Below, one piece after another: positions 11,976 to 21,974 of a stretch of 64,000 nucleotides of DNA (the first letter of the stretch is position 1; every line of letters starts with the position of its first letter). The notes below the pieces were generated by a model. That model had not been told where the DNA came from. It made no database searches and saw only the letters and a program-made list of their open reading frames with translations. Both the position numbers and the translations under genes were made by a program. This DNA comes from Pseudophaeomoniella oleicola (lineage: Eukaryota > Ascomycota > Eurotiomycetes > Phaeomoniellales > Phaeomoniellaceae). The DNA is taken from positions 186,001-250,000 of the forward strand of contig QWDQ01000018.1 in the NCBI GenBank assembly GCA_003868215.1, in the 5' to 3' direction.

Positions 11976-13869
11976 CGTTCTTCAGTTGTATCCACCTTTT
12001 CGAAATTACTGCGAGATTGCTGATCGTGGGTATGGTAGAATGTAGATAGAAGATCAACTCGACCTGGGCTATGCGTTGCAGAAGTATATATGTTCGAGTT
12101 TGAGATATAAGGAACCCGGAGACCCCAGGGGTTCGCTGATGATAGGCAATGAGAGCTCCGACCCGAAAGTATCTACTGTACGATATGTCCGTTCGTCCGT
12201 TGCCATATACGTGCTCTCCTGCTCTGCCGCGAGAACGGCAGATATGTGGATCGCATGCGTGATATGAAACCGCAACGCCGAAGGGAACAGTACAGCCAGG
12301 GAGTTTGGTACGTATGCACGCCGAGTTCTGCTATAGCCACATCGCTACCTTCAACGCTGGTGCTGACGTGAAGTTTTCTCCTTGGCTTAAGGTGCCCTCC
12401 ACGTCATCCACAGCATCTAATCTCATTCCCAAAACGGAGAGAGCCTGGTGGCACGCGAGCCGATGCGCTCGGAACTCAGGACGTGATACAGCGATGCACT
12501 TGCAGCACCGAGCGCCTTCAAGGGTGACGGACTCTGGCTATTGCTTTGCAGCGTAGATCTTCAAGCCTGCATGTCATTGCAGAGTATCATTGTAGGCAGC
12601 ATGTACTGGACATGCAGGGCCCCTGTTTCAAGCATGGAGGCTCTGTCAACCAGTCATATTTCTGGCAGCAATAGACCCATCTCCAGCATATCGCTGCTCG
12701 CCACTTGAGAGCATTACAAACAAGTTTAAGCTGTCAAAAATTGGTCTCGTACCTATCCTTCAACAGTTTTAAGGTATGCTGCATGGTTTGAAGTCAGGCT
12801 TCAGGGGTTATAGTGTTTGCATATGTGGAAAAGATCTGATACGAAACGACGAATGCTGAATGGCTACGGACTCCGATTGCTTGTGGATTTAGAGTTGACA
12901 AGGTTCACCACTCATCAACTCCCGAGGGAATGACAATCTGGCGCCGCCATGGCTTATGTGATGATGCTCTTAAACCGTATGGCATCACTTTTATGCCCCT
13001 TTGAGACCAACGATATCATGTCTTGTATGTTGTCATCCTGGGAGTTGTCTCTGAGCAGTTGGTACTCCTCCTCTGAGACTGATAAGGCTGGGCGACCTGT
13101 ATATACCGCAATTAACTACATATAATTAGTGGTACTCATCTCAAGGTCGCGGGTATGAGATCATCGGTTCACCTCGGCTGAGAACTTGGTCACCAGAGAA
13201 AGTTGGTCGGCATCATTCTCTCCTTGACGCCTGTCGTACTTATTCGGTGTCTTTCCTCAAAGAGTTGATGCATCGTCTCTGCTATGGTAAAAGATACATG
13301 GAATTTATAAACAGAATAAATCGCTTTGTCTGCCTTGGTCACTACTTTGATGCACGTAGCCTGTAAGAAATCGAAGTTGATTGATTTGATGCTCTGGTGC
13401 CCCCCCCAGCCTCGCCTCTTTCCTCTGCCCGCTGGCTCCCGGTTCCCGTGCCCTTCAGGAAAAATCTTGGCCAAGTGTCTACCCAATAATTCCCATCCAA
13501 ATCCTCTTCCTTTCCCCCCCCCCCCAAAATAGCTGACGAGGCTGATCAGTCTCCCACTTTCCATCGTCATCTACCTTACCTAACTCAATATAAACCACCC
13601 ATCATCTAATCTGTCGCCGCCTCACTTCGTTCCATCTTCATTCATTCCATCTCGTTGACTTGTTACTGTGCAAACCTCAAATCCAAGTGCGCATCTGATT
13701 TGCTTCTAAACTCATCTTTGCTGCCTTGCGGTTCATCCGCTAACCCCACCTATTCCAAACCCAGTAGGTAAACTTCAACCCGAATACCCCGCCTAAGGCT
13801 GATCACGAACAAAGGAACAAAGGGACAAAGAGATCTCAACGGCATCAACCTTATCCGACAGCGATAACG
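11976..13869. other. 1.9-kb divergent promoter region between 2OG oxygenase and DUF3824 gene
   Basis: Upstream region of both genes. It includes an eight-C tract at about 13401-13408, a longer C-run at 13514-13525, and pyrimidine-rich leader sequence just ahead of the DUF3824 start at 13870. Short ORFs such as 12305-12556 and one opposite 13190-13570 have low-complexity or unrecognisable translations, and I reject them. Confidence 0.5.
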
Positions 13870-16800
13870 ATGTCAGTCATTTATCGCGAACGGGAGCGAG
13901 AGCGGGACTGGGATGATTCTCGAACGTCCTTCTCATCTCGTAGAGACGGTGGCTATACCACAGTCAAGCGCTACCGGATTGGTGACGATGATGCACGAAG
14001 TGCGGTGTTGGATCGCGATCGACGAGTCGAAGAAACAAGAATCGTGAGGCGTGAGCGAGAACCTACATCGCCTCCACCGGAAAGAGAAGTCATAATTCGA
14101 CGAGAGCGCGAAGAGCCTCGGGTAGAAACCCGTGATGTCGTGATTCGTCGCGAAAGAGTTGAAGAATCACCACCACCTCGCCGTGAGTTCACTGTTGTTG
14201 AACGCCGCCGTGAACCCGAACCGGAGCCTGTTCGAGAGCGAGATTTAGTCATCAGACGAACCATGGAACGGGATGACCCTCCGTATGAACGTAAGTTTTA
14301 CGACCGCGGCTACGATCTTGCACCAGCCCAAGATCTTCAGCGTTTTTCGCGGTCCACAGAGTATTTCTCTGAACCCCGACAACCTCAGACCATCATCATT
14401 CGCAATGAGCCGATCATCATCCGCGAGAGAGTCCGAGATGACAGCGACTATCAGCTCATCAGGAAGGAAGATGTGGATGATCGATCAGTCACTACTAGAA
14501 GAGATTCTCCAAGAAGGGATGAGGAATATTACTACGAAAAGAGAATTCGCGAGACCGAGGGTCGTCCCAGGGATGAAGACTTCTATGAACGAGAAGATAG
14601 ATACCGACGAGATGTAAGCCCTGGCGACTCGATCTCCCAAGCGGGCCGTCGTGGCAGGGATGACTACGAGAGTGACGACAGCATGGTGTACGTCCGTAAA
14701 GAAGTAAGAGACAGCAGCAGAGGCCGATCCGAGAGTCCACATCACCGCCGCCATGTCGCCGAAGGTGCACTTGCTGGAATCGGTGTCGCAGAACTGCTGC
14801 GTCACCACAACAAGAAGCAAGGCAAGGATACATCTGGATCACTGGCACGCGTAGGTAAAGACGTTGGTGCTGGTGTATTGGGCGTCGTCGCTGCAGAGGG
14901 TATTTCACGAGCTCGCAGCCGAATGAGAAGCAAGAGTCGTCGACGCGACAGATCAGATTCGCGATCTAGCTCTCGTGATACTCGTCGAAGCCGTCGCCGC
15001 AGCCGCTCAGAGTCTCACTCGCGTCTCAAGAATGCTGGTGCTGTTGGACTAGGCGCTGCTGCTCTAGCAGTCGCTGCTGCTATTGCAAAGAATAGAAACA
15101 AGAGTCCTGAATCGCGACGTAGCAGATCTCGCCGCCGCAGGAGCTCCGCTGATTCAGCTCCGGTTGATGATGCTCGAAACCCCGGTCATCGCAACAAACG
15201 CATGGCAGAAGCAGGTCTAGCAGGTGCTGCCGTCGCAGGCTTAATCGAACGTGCTCGCAGCAAATCTCGCAAACGCAACGGTGACCGTTCTCACAGTCGA
15301 CTCCGAACAGGTCTGCCCATTGCCGCTGCAGGCTTGGGTAGTGCTGCTATTGCTGGCTTATACGAGAAAAACAAAGCTAAGCGAGAAGAGAAAGCCGCCA
15401 TTGCGGAGCGCAAATCACGTTCTCGCTCACGTAGCCGTTCCGTGAATCCCGTCTACGCAGAAGCGCCTCGCGGTGCTGCCATGAGCGACCCCAACATGAT
15501 TGAGTACGGTAATGATCCAGTCTATGGCGCTATTCCGCCCCAAGGCTACTATGGACAAGCTCCACCCGACAACTATTATGACAATGCCATGGTACCTGCT
15601 GCAGGCGCGGCTGCTGGATATGGTGCTGCAAGAGGAGAAAGAAGCAGGAGTAGGAGCCGCAGCCGAGACAGACGAAGGTCGAGTAGTACATCAAGCTCTG
15701 ATGACAACGGCCGACGCAGACGTCACCGGAAGCACAGGAGCCGCAGCCAGTCTCGTGACCTTGCCACTGCAGGCGTTGCAGCAGCTGGTGGAGCCTTGGC
15801 GGCAAACGAGTACCAGAAGCGAAAGGAACGCAAGCGAGCTGAGAAGGAAGCAAGGCGTGAAGAACGTAGACGTAAGTCAATTTGAATGCTTCATCATGCA
15901 GTTCCAGAGGCTAACCAGACTAGGTCGTGAAGCCGAAGCGGCAGATACGTATGAAGAGGGCTATGACCCAGCTCCATACAATCCACCGGCACAAGAACAA
16001 TACTATCCACAAGCAAACAACTTCCCTCCTCCACCGGGTGCTGTTCCCCAAGAATACCCTCCACAAACTCCATACAATCCTGCGGAGTATCCTGCGCCGC
16101 CAGGTGCTGTTCCGCAAGCTGGTACCGCATACAACCAAGGCTACCCAGCTAATCCAGCAGTTGACCAGTATGGTCGACCAAGGAGAGGCGATGAGAATGT
16201 GAGTGCTGTGCCACCGTCAGAAACTGCTCCCCTTCCTCGAGAAAATTATCAATCTGTGGATGGTACGTCGAGTGTACCTACTGAATAGCGAACCGAGTTG
16301 TAGCTGTTTGTATACTAATGATATTGCTCGATAGGTGTAAATTCCCAATCGGCACCCAGATCTCAATCCGCCGGCCCTTCGAAGACAGTACAGTTTGCCG
16401 ACGATGTTGTGGCTGATTCAAGCCCCGAAAGACATCGGCATCGTCAAAGGGAAGGTTCCGGTGGAGCGTATGAAGCGGATGATTCAGACACAACGCTCGA
16501 TGACACTGATCGTCGGCACTCCTCACGCACGAATTCGCACACATCATCTTCTAAACATTCTGTCCGATTTCCTGACGACGATATGACTCCCCAAGAACCT
16601 AGTTCTTCTTCCACAAGAAGTACTAAAGCTCCTAGATCCTCCCAGCAACCTTCTCCATCGTCAACATCATCGCGAACCAAAACACCAGCACCATATGATG
16701 AACCAGCAAGTCCGGCGCCCTCTGATGATACCATTGACTTACCTGATAGGTTCGACGAGAGCGGCCGAAAAAAGCCTGATCTCGAAGATGAAGATCCTTT

Positions 16801-16903
16801 ATCTGAGATCTTAAGTAATATCTTGGGTGGTACCAGTTTCTTAGGTCATGATGATGACGATGACGACAGAGGCCATTCTAGGAGGGACAGAAGAAGGCGG
16901 TGA
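13870..16903 (+). CDS. DUF3824 family protein with alternating Arg/Ser-rich and Gly/Ala-rich helical segments
   Basis: Three exons (13870-15871, 15924-16262, 16335-16903) with 52- and 72-nt introns give 969 residues. Residues 1-140 are Arg/Glu-rich, with repeated VIIRRERE-like units. From about 296 to 655 at least six Gly/Ala-rich, potentially helical segments (at 296-310, 330-346, 388-406, 445-459, 480-497 and about 632-647) alternate with RS-dipeptide runs and basic linkers. The second exon encodes Pro/Tyr-rich sequence ([16 protein letters not shown]) as in DUF3824. The C-terminus is Ser-rich then acidic, with an Asp run near the end. Function is unknown. The layout suggests low-complexity assembly or membrane contact, which is inference. 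The branch-like TACTAAT before the second acceptor supports the model. Confidence 0.87.
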
Positions 16904-17516
16904 TGGTTCTCTTTTGGTTATGCTTTCTTTGGAACCGATCCTTTGCTCCCTTTATGGGGACCGGATTGCTACGACTTATGATTGATGAATACAGCCTTTG
17001 TTCTTTTGCTTCCTGTTACCATTTTCATAGGCAGCTTGTAATGACATTTTCTACCTTTTGAGACCTAAAACAAATCTTTACACGGCTATTGTTTGAAATT
17101 GGGTTCCTCATCAGGCTTTCTCGGGCGGTGGTATGACGAGTAATGGCATGCAAAAGTGAATGATATCGTTCGTCGACACTAGGAGATATGTGCAAAAATT
17201 GTAGACGGGTATCACCAGGGGAAGACGGTCTACAAAAGCGTCTCTTCATTCTCCATGATATTGAAGAACTGCAAAAGAATTCAACAGAAAATGCCTTGGC
17301 CTCTATGCGCAAGTAGATTTCTATCGCCAGCACATCAATTTCATAGGGACGACAGATCCAGTCTGATAACGAACATAATTACCCCTTTCGGAAATGCGGG
17401 ACTGTTGGAATGCTTTCCCCGCAAGCTGCGCAACAATCTCTAGGTGAATACAGACACTGACTACATGTTGTGAGCAGCCTCATAGAGTTTTCCTCGGGCT
17501 CGAAAAGATCATCAAG
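16904..17516. other. Intergenic region upstream of PRP2-type helicase gene
   Basis: Holds the 3' flank of the DUF3824 gene and the promoter of the helicase gene. I looked for a missing N-terminal exon of the helicase and found no clear candidate. The frame upstream of the ATG at 17517 stays open only back to about 17460, with a possible acceptor at 17476-17477. Confidence 0.5.
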
Positions 17517-20441
17517 ATGGCCACAAGAGAGGAAACAAGTAAAAGTCGTCATCATCGTCCGCGTAACATCCGAAGGCATGACGAGCAAGACTACGAAGAG
17601 CGCTGGGGCGACGAAGCGCCTGTCTCGGACGAAGAAGAATATGAAGAAGTACAGGCCCCAGCAAAGCGGCAGAAGTTAGACGACGGCACAGCTCTGCCGG
17701 CTTCATCTACCCCTCCCCCTATCGATCCAGAGGCAGATCGACAGCGGGATGCAGAAGAAAGAGACGCTTTTGCCAAACGGTTGGCGGAACGTGACGATGA
17801 GCGTTCCCGCAAAATTGTTGAAGATCGTACAGCTGCAAAAGATTCGGAATTGGCGCAGAGGAGGAAATTAGCAGATGATTCTGCTGCCCGAGAAGCTGCT
17901 ATGCCAGATCTACGGTTGCGCTCACGACAAGACTATCTCAAGAAAAGAGAAGCAGAGCGGCTGATATTGCTTCGGAAGCAGGTCGCAGAAGAGCAAATTG
18001 AGTTGAGAGAGAATCCTCAGTTAAGTCGCCGGGAGAGGGAAGAATTTGTAAGAAACGCGGAACTTCTGCGGCTCGCTGAGGAGCGTGCGAATATCGACGA
18101 TTACAGAGATGGCTATGCACTACCAGAAGATTACATCACGGAGAAAGGCAAGATCGATCGCAGGAAGAAAGAAGATGCACTGTACAAGAGATATGTCGAT
18201 CGTGATGAGCATGGCAGAGAACGATTCGTCACTGAGCATGAGGAGTGGGAAAGAGAGCAAGCTACGAAAGCGAAAGCGCAAATTCAGAGAGCAGAGTTCG
18301 TTGACGAAGGCAACTATGACTATGTCTTCGACGATAGCCAACAAATCAACTTTTTAGCGGATGCCGTGCTGGCTGGGGACCAAAAGGTGATGAGCAAAGA
18401 AGAGAGAATGATGCAACAGCGCCTTGATGAAGCTGAGCAAAAAGCAAAGTCGATTGAAGAGACTCGGAAGAGTTTGCCAGTATACCAGTACAGGGATGGT
18501 CTGATCCAAGCCATTCGTAACAATCAAATCCTGATCATTGTCGGTGAGACCGGAAGTGGAAAGACAACTCAATTACCGCAATACCTTCATGAAGCGGGTT
18601 TGACGAAGGGAGGACTTAAGGTTGGATGTACACAGCCCAGGCGGGTGGCAGCCATGAGTGTCGCTGCTCGTGTCGCCGATGAAATGGGTGTAAAGTTAGG
18701 CAATGAAGTCGGGTACTCGATTCGATTCGAAGACAAAACGAGCGACAAGACTGTCTTGAAATACATGACGGATGGTATGCTGCTTCGAGAGTTGCTCACA
18801 GATCCAGAGCTGAGTTCCTACTCGGCCTTGATGATCGATGAAGCTCACGAAAGGACCGTTGCAACAGACGTTGCAATGGGTCTGTTGAAGGATATTGCTC
18901 GGGCAAGACCAGATCTGAAGCTGTTGATTTCTTCTGCTACTATGGACGCCAAAAAATTTCAGAAATACTTCGATGATGCACCGATATTCATGGTTCCAGG
19001 CAGGAGATTTCCTGTAACAATACATTATACCTCACAACCTGAAGCGAACTACTTGGCAGCTGCTATCACTACGATCTTCCAGATCCACATCAGTCAAGGA
19101 CCGGGAGATATTCTCGTCTTCCTGACAGGTCAAGAAGAAATTGAGGCTGCCGAGCAAAACCTACAAGAGACGCTGAAGAAGTTGGGTTCGAAAGTGCCCG
19201 AAATGATCATATGTCCTATCTATGCTAATTTACCGTCGGAATTGCAATCGAAGATCTTTGAGCCCACTCCTCCGAAGGCTAGAAAGATCGTGTTGGCCAC
19301 TAATATTGCCGAGACATCACTCACAATTGATGGTATCGTATATGTTATCGATCCTGGATTTGTCAAGGAAAACGTCTACAATCCCAGAACTGGAATGGAG
19401 AGTCTCGTCGTCACTCCCTGTTCCCGAGCTTCGGCCGGTCAACGTGCAGGTCGTGCAGGTCGTGTTGGTCCAGGAAAGTGCTTCCGTCTCTACACGAAAT
19501 GGGCGTATCAAAACGAACTAGATGAATCAACAGCTCCCGAGCTGCAACGCGTCAATCTTGACGGAGTGGTCCTGCTTCTGAAGTCCCTTGGAATCAATGA
19601 TCTACTCGACTTTGACTTTATGGATCCTCCTTCCACCGACACTTTAGCCCGCTCTCTGGAATCGCTGTACGCTCTTGGAGCCCTTAACAACCAAGGCGAT
19701 CTTACCAAGAAGGGTCGGCAGATGGCAGAATTTCCAACAGATCCCAAACTTAGTTCGTCCATCCTAGCCGCCGACAAGTACGGTTGTGTGGAAGAGATTC
19801 TTTCCATCATCGCCATGCTCGGCGAATCGAGTGCTCTATTTTTTCGTCCCAAGGACAAGAAGATCCATGCCGACAGCGCCCGCGCCCGGTTCACTATCAA
19901 AGAAGGCGGAGATCACCTCACGCTCCTCAATATCTTTGAACAATGGGTTGACAGTGACTATTCCTACGCCTGGGCTAAGGAACAATTCCTGATGCCTCGA
20001 TCCCTCAATCGTGCACGAGATGTTCGTGACCAACTTGCCCGTCTGTGCGACCGCGTTGAAGTGACCCTCTCATCTTGCGGCTCCAACAACTACCAACCCA
20101 TCCAAAAGTCAATCACAGCCGGTTTCTTCCCCAACGCAGCCCGTCTCCAACGAGGCGGAGATTCGTACCGTACCATCAAAAACGGCCAAAGCGTGTACCT
20201 GCACCCCAGCTCCGTGTTGATGCAAGACGGCGGTATGGCGAACGCGCCCAAATGGGTGATCTACTACGAACTGGTCCTCACGAGCAAGGAGTACATGCGC
20301 AGTTGTATGCCTTTGAAGTCGGAATGGCTGGTCGAAGTGGCGCCGCATTACTACAAGAAGAAGGATCTGGAGACGTTGGGGGTTGAGAAGAAGATGCCGA
20401 AGGGGACGGGATCGGCGGGACAGGACAAGGGGAAATTGTGA
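17517..20441 (+). CDS. PRP2: DEAH-box pre-mRNA splicing helicase, PRP2/DHX16 type
   Basis: A single long exon encodes 974 residues. The N-terminal 300 residues are charged and coiled-coil-like (many Glu/Arg/Lys). The helicase core shows motif I GETGSGKT at 343-350, motif II DEAH at 441-444, motif III SAT, motif V (LATNIAETSLTIDG) and motif VI QRAGRAGR. It is followed by the winged-helix, ratchet (HA2) and OB-fold regions typical of DEAH/RHA proteins. The block EGNYDYVFDDSQQINF upstream of the core is characteristic of the Prp2/DHX16 branch, which remodels the activated spliceosome before the first step. Homologues, such as S. pombe Cdc28 and human DHX16, start with an extra small N-terminal domain that I do not see here, so the annotated start may be internal. 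Function is confident, start less so. Confidence 0.95.
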   Translation: MATREETSKSRHHRPRNIRRHDEQDYEERWGDEAPVSDEEEYEEVQAPAKRQKLDDGTALPASSTPPPIDPEADRQRDAEERDAFAKRLAERDDERSRKIVEDRTAAKDSELAQRRKLADDSAAREAAMPDLRLRSRQDYLKKREAERLILLRKQVAEEQIELRENPQLSRREREEFVRNAELLRLAEERANIDDYRDGYALPEDYITEKGKIDRRKKEDALYKRYVDRDEHGRERFVTEHEEWEREQATKAKAQIQRAEFVDEGNYDYVFDDSQQINFLADAVLAGDQKVMSKEERMMQQRLDEAEQKAKSIEETRKSLPVYQYRDGLIQAIRNNQILIIVGETGSGKTTQLPQYLHEAGLTKGGLKVGCTQPRRVAAMSVAARVADEMGVKLGNEVGYSIRFEDKTSDKTVLKYMTDGMLLRELLTDPELSSYSALMIDEAHERTVATDVAMGLLKDIARARPDLKLLISSATMDAKKFQKYFDDAPIFMVPGRRFPVTIHYTSQPEANYLAAAITTIFQIHISQGPGDILVFLTGQEEIEAAEQNLQETLKKLGSKVPEMIICPIYANLPSELQSKIFEPTPPKARKIVLATNIAETSLTIDGIVYVIDPGFVKENVYNPRTGMESLVVTPCSRASAGQRAGRAGRVGPGKCFRLYTKWAYQNELDESTAPELQRVNLDGVVLLLKSLGINDLLDFDFMDPPSTDTLARSLESLYALGALNNQGDLTKKGRQMAEFPTDPKLSSSILAADKYGCVEEILSIIAMLGESSALFFRPKDKKIHADSARARFTIKEGGDHLTLLNIFEQWVDSDYSYAWAKEQFLMPRSLNRARDVRDQLARLCDRVEVTLSSCGSNNYQPIQKSITAGFFPNAARLQRGGDSYRTIKNGQSVYLHPSSVLMQDGGMANAPKWVIYYELVLTSKEYMRSCMPLKSEWLVEVAPHYYKKKDLETLGVEKKMPKGTGSAGQDKGKL

Positions 20442-21539
20442 TTTCTACTGCTAATTTACTCGTACTATCTACGTACCCAAACATAACGAAAAAGGGAACC
20501 TTTTACGTATTATCGATAGCTACATACTCTCCAGCTCAAAGATGCAACTACTCATCTATCTTTCTTTTCCTCTGTTATTCTTTTTCGCTGTATGACAATG
20601 TCATGTCGGGCGGCGGGTCTGACCGCAACACCCGAAGCAGGGCAAGCCCCCTCCCCCACCCACATTCCAATCCCAACCAAGACCAGACCAAACCCAGCCC
20701 AACCCAGTGAATACTCGAGATTGGAGACTGGAGACTGGCCACCGATAAGAATTGATTAAGTGATTGATATACAGTGAAATATGAATGAAGCATGATGGTT
20801 GTCAAGGTCGAGGTAGGCTACCTACCTACTTACTAACACTATCATTGTAAGAATCTTGACTCATACCTCGATTTCCTGCTCTTCTCTTTTCTTCCTTCTT
20901 GGAAAGCCCAAACTTTGAAATTTGAATGTTTACAGAACTTTTTTGGGGGGCGTTTCATTATAGAACAGGTCTGACCGGTACCAAGAGGGGATCAGAAGTT
21001 GTAGGTTCCATACGTATATCACGGTATACGTTGGAGAAGGATTGAAACTAAAAGAGAGGGAGAGAAAGAGGGAGGGAGGTCTGGGTCTCGTATACAAATT
21101 TGGGGAACGGTCGATGAAACGAGGCCAGGACAGGACGGGTCGAGACGAAGAAAAAGGACAGATATCAGAAAGCCTCACCCGTGAGCTCGAACGAGGATCT
21201 GGTTTCTATTGGGGTTGCGACGTTGGGTCGCTGCTGCTGCTTCTTCTCTTCGTCTCTCTTGTTCGAAACAAAGGGAGCGGAGGAGGGGAAGAACAGTGAC
21301 GATATCATCACGTTTTGCTTTGGCAAGAGTAAGAGGAAACTTCGGGATTTTGTGCTGAGGGGTGGTTTGATAAGATAAGAGGACAGGAGAGAGACAGGGA
21401 CAGGGATAGAGAGGGGAAGGGCAGAGTACGGCGACAGTGAGAATTGATCAGTGGCTGGAATCAACTTACCTGATACTGTTGATCAAAACGTCTCCTCTGC
21501 CTCCTGTGTCAATTGCATGCATCCCTCCAGCGCACCGCA
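20442..21539. other. Gene-free stretch after PRP2 gene
   Basis: Contains the 3' flank of the helicase gene, then a purine-rich (plus-strand) tract near 21040-21150 and GAG/GAC-rich low-complexity sequence to 21430. These give long spurious ORFs on either strand. I see no protein family here. Confidence 0.5.
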
Positions 21540-21974
21540 ATGCTTCCTCAATGTCCACCGAAAGCCTTCCAAGCACCATCGTCGCAATCACAACCACATT
21601 CCCGCTCGAACTCCCATCCCTACACTCATTCACACACATACTCCGACTCATCTCAACCCATCCGTTCCTACAGTCGAGCGCCCTTCTCCGACTACACATC
21701 ATACCACGCACCACGTATTTCCAGATGTCTGTCCGTCGAATTCATTGACTTCGCGGCCGCTGATTCACCTCCTCCATCGCCTCTACCGTCATCTTCGCCG
21801 CCACCGTCGAAATCCATGACGGAGGAAGAAGAAGCACACCTGTCAGTGCTGGTGGAAAGGAGGTGGAGGAGGAGGGTGAGGACTTGGCAGCTTGTCTCGG
21901 CGGTGTTGGCTTGTACAACTTTGTATCTTCTTGTTGGGGTGTTAGGCGTTATTATCAATAGAGGTGAGAGGTGA
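21540..21974 (+). CDS. Small predicted C-terminally anchored membrane protein, function unknown
   Basis: An ORF of 144 residues from the first ATG; the frame is open further 5' but without an ATG. The N-terminal half is Ser/His/Pro-rich and probably disordered. A motif ISRCLSVEFIDFAAADSPPP follows, then an acidic TEEEEAHLSVLVERRWRRR basic cluster and one hydrophobic helix (LVSAVLACTTLYLLVGVLGV) ending a few residues before the stop. This layout fits a tail-anchored protein with its bulk in the cytosol. I do not recognise a family. Both strands are open over much of the stretch because of composition, so the coding call is moderate. A 5' exon is possible, as an acceptor-like CTCCAG lies near 21529. 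Confidence 0.5.
   Translation: MLPQCPPKAFQAPSSQSQPHSRSNSHPYTHSHTYSDSSQPIRSYSRAPFSDYTSYHAPRISRCLSVEFIDFAAADSPPPSPLPSSSPPPSKSMTEEEEAHLSVLVERRWRRRVRTWQLVSAVLACTTLYLLVGVLGVIINRGER

Noticed and set aside
13190-13570. 126-codon ORF on the minus strand
   Set aside because: Driven by C/G-rich low-complexity sequence; Gly/Arg-rich translation with no family.
10602-13869. Secondary metabolite cluster around the 2OG oxygenase
   Set aside because: No polyketide synthase, peptide synthetase, terpene cyclase, P450 or transporter is present nearby.
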